From Glacieibacterium frigidum (GTDB lineage Bacteria > Pseudomonadota > Alphaproteobacteria > Sphingomonadales > Sphingomonadaceae), in contig NZ_VJWA01000001.1 of assembly GCF_007097155.1 (NCBI RefSeq), positions 1,335,501 to 1,399,500 of the forward strand: a DNA stretch of 64,000 nucleotides, in the 5' to 3' direction. This document shows, piece by piece, positions 63,961 through 64,000 of this stretch (position 1 is its first letter; each line of letters begins with the position of its first letter). The translations under genes were made by a program, and so were the position numbers. Below the pieces are notes generated by a model that saw nothing but the letters and a program-made list of their open reading frames with translations, was not told the origin of the DNA and did not search any database.

Positions 63961-64000
63961 TTAGCCGGGGACCTCAAGGACGTAAACGCCGCCATGTTCC
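63961..64000 (-). CDS. C-terminal fragment of an unidentified gene
   Basis: Only the last 12 residues (EHGGVYVLEVPG) and a TAA stop are inside the window, reading leftwards from the right edge. It is the gene upstream of slt on the same strand. The 38-base gap to slt suggests co-transcription. Too short to identify. Confidence 0.4.
   Translation of the reverse strand, partial: EHGGVYVLEVPG

Noticed and set aside
61979-63964. A 661-codon plus-strand open frame opposite slt
   Set aside because: GC-rich shadow; the minus-strand transglycosylase has a signal peptide and catalytic motif.

Overview
The window is high-GC DNA (roughly 65-70% by eye) from an alphaproteobacterium, most likely a sphingomonad (Sphingomonadales). 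The strongest clue is four secreted proteins ending in a PEPxxWA-CTERM sorting tail (PEPATWG or PEPASWA, a hydrophobic helix, then an Arg cluster). A DUF1013/TrcR-type protein, a DUF1192 protein, a SapC-family protein, a large TonB-dependent receptor and sphingomonad-style sugar and acyl-CoA genes agree with this. Genes are tightly packed, and many neighbours overlap by ATGA, GTGA or TTGA, which implies translational coupling. Most of the sequence looks like core chromosome, with two compositional islands.

Layout. 1-3 kb: partial trpF-like gene, DUF1275 membrane protein, and a coupled rluB-rsmD-DUF4255-like set. 3-10 kb: tRNA-Leu(CAA), then an alpha-galactoside utilisation operon (GH36 alpha-galactosidase, MFS transporter, GH63-like glycosidase, GntR regulator) divergent from an AraD1/GguC gene. 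10-12 kb: a two-gene ATP-grasp plus flavin monooxygenase operon. 12-15 kb: first PEPxxWA-CTERM gene, a cNMP-domain thioredoxin-reductase-like protein, and TrcR. 15-18 kb: kynU-kynA, then a low-GC RelA/SpoT-type synthetase. 18-24 kb: a photolyase-like protein with reversed domain order, a secreted unknown, a quinone oxidoreductase, DUF1192, and an aminotransferase-like plus sulfotransferase-like pair. 24-32 kb: tandem acyl-CoA dehydrogenases, a PEPxxWA-CTERM gene, xseB-ispA-coaD-ppi-queA, another PEPxxWA-CTERM gene, and tgt. 32-40 kb: PepSY protein, CPBP protease, enoyl-CoA hydratase, DEAD-box helicase, TonB receptor. 40-45 kb: FAD-linked oxidase, SapC, yceI-cytochrome b561-yceI, N-formylglutamate amidohydrolase, tRNA-Val(GAC). 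45-53 kb: sugar-acid locus (glk, mannitol dehydrogenase family, xylonate-type dehydratase, Gfo/Idh sugar dehydrogenase, eda, ThDP enzyme). 53-64 kb: two-component system with a tiny secreted Lys/Ala-rich protein, ppx, rnd, the fourth PEPxxWA-CTERM gene, aspS, ppk2, and a lytic transglycosylase.

How genes work together. The two sugar loci (3.9-9.9 kb and 45.3-51.1 kb) together resemble a galactoside/aldose pathway of the De Ley-Doudoroff type: hydrolysis, import, NAD(P)-dependent oxidation, dehydration, and aldol cleavage by Eda. No lactonase or keto-deoxy-sugar-acid kinase is seen here. Three of the four PEPxxWA-CTERM genes carry textbook sigma-54 (-24/-12) promoters, so they probably form one regulon despite being scattered over 46 kb. 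ACGT-centred palindromes precede both acyl-CoA degradation loci.

The most unusual items are the sigma-54/PEPxxWA-CTERM regulon, the aminotransferase-fold protein without a PLP lysine coupled to a sulfotransferase-like protein, the low-GC alarmone-synthetase gene, a mosaic aspS with a foreign-looking insertion domain, the domain-swapped photolyase-like protein, and the ATP-grasp/LLM pair. No CRISPR array, insertion sequence, prophage or rRNA operon was seen.
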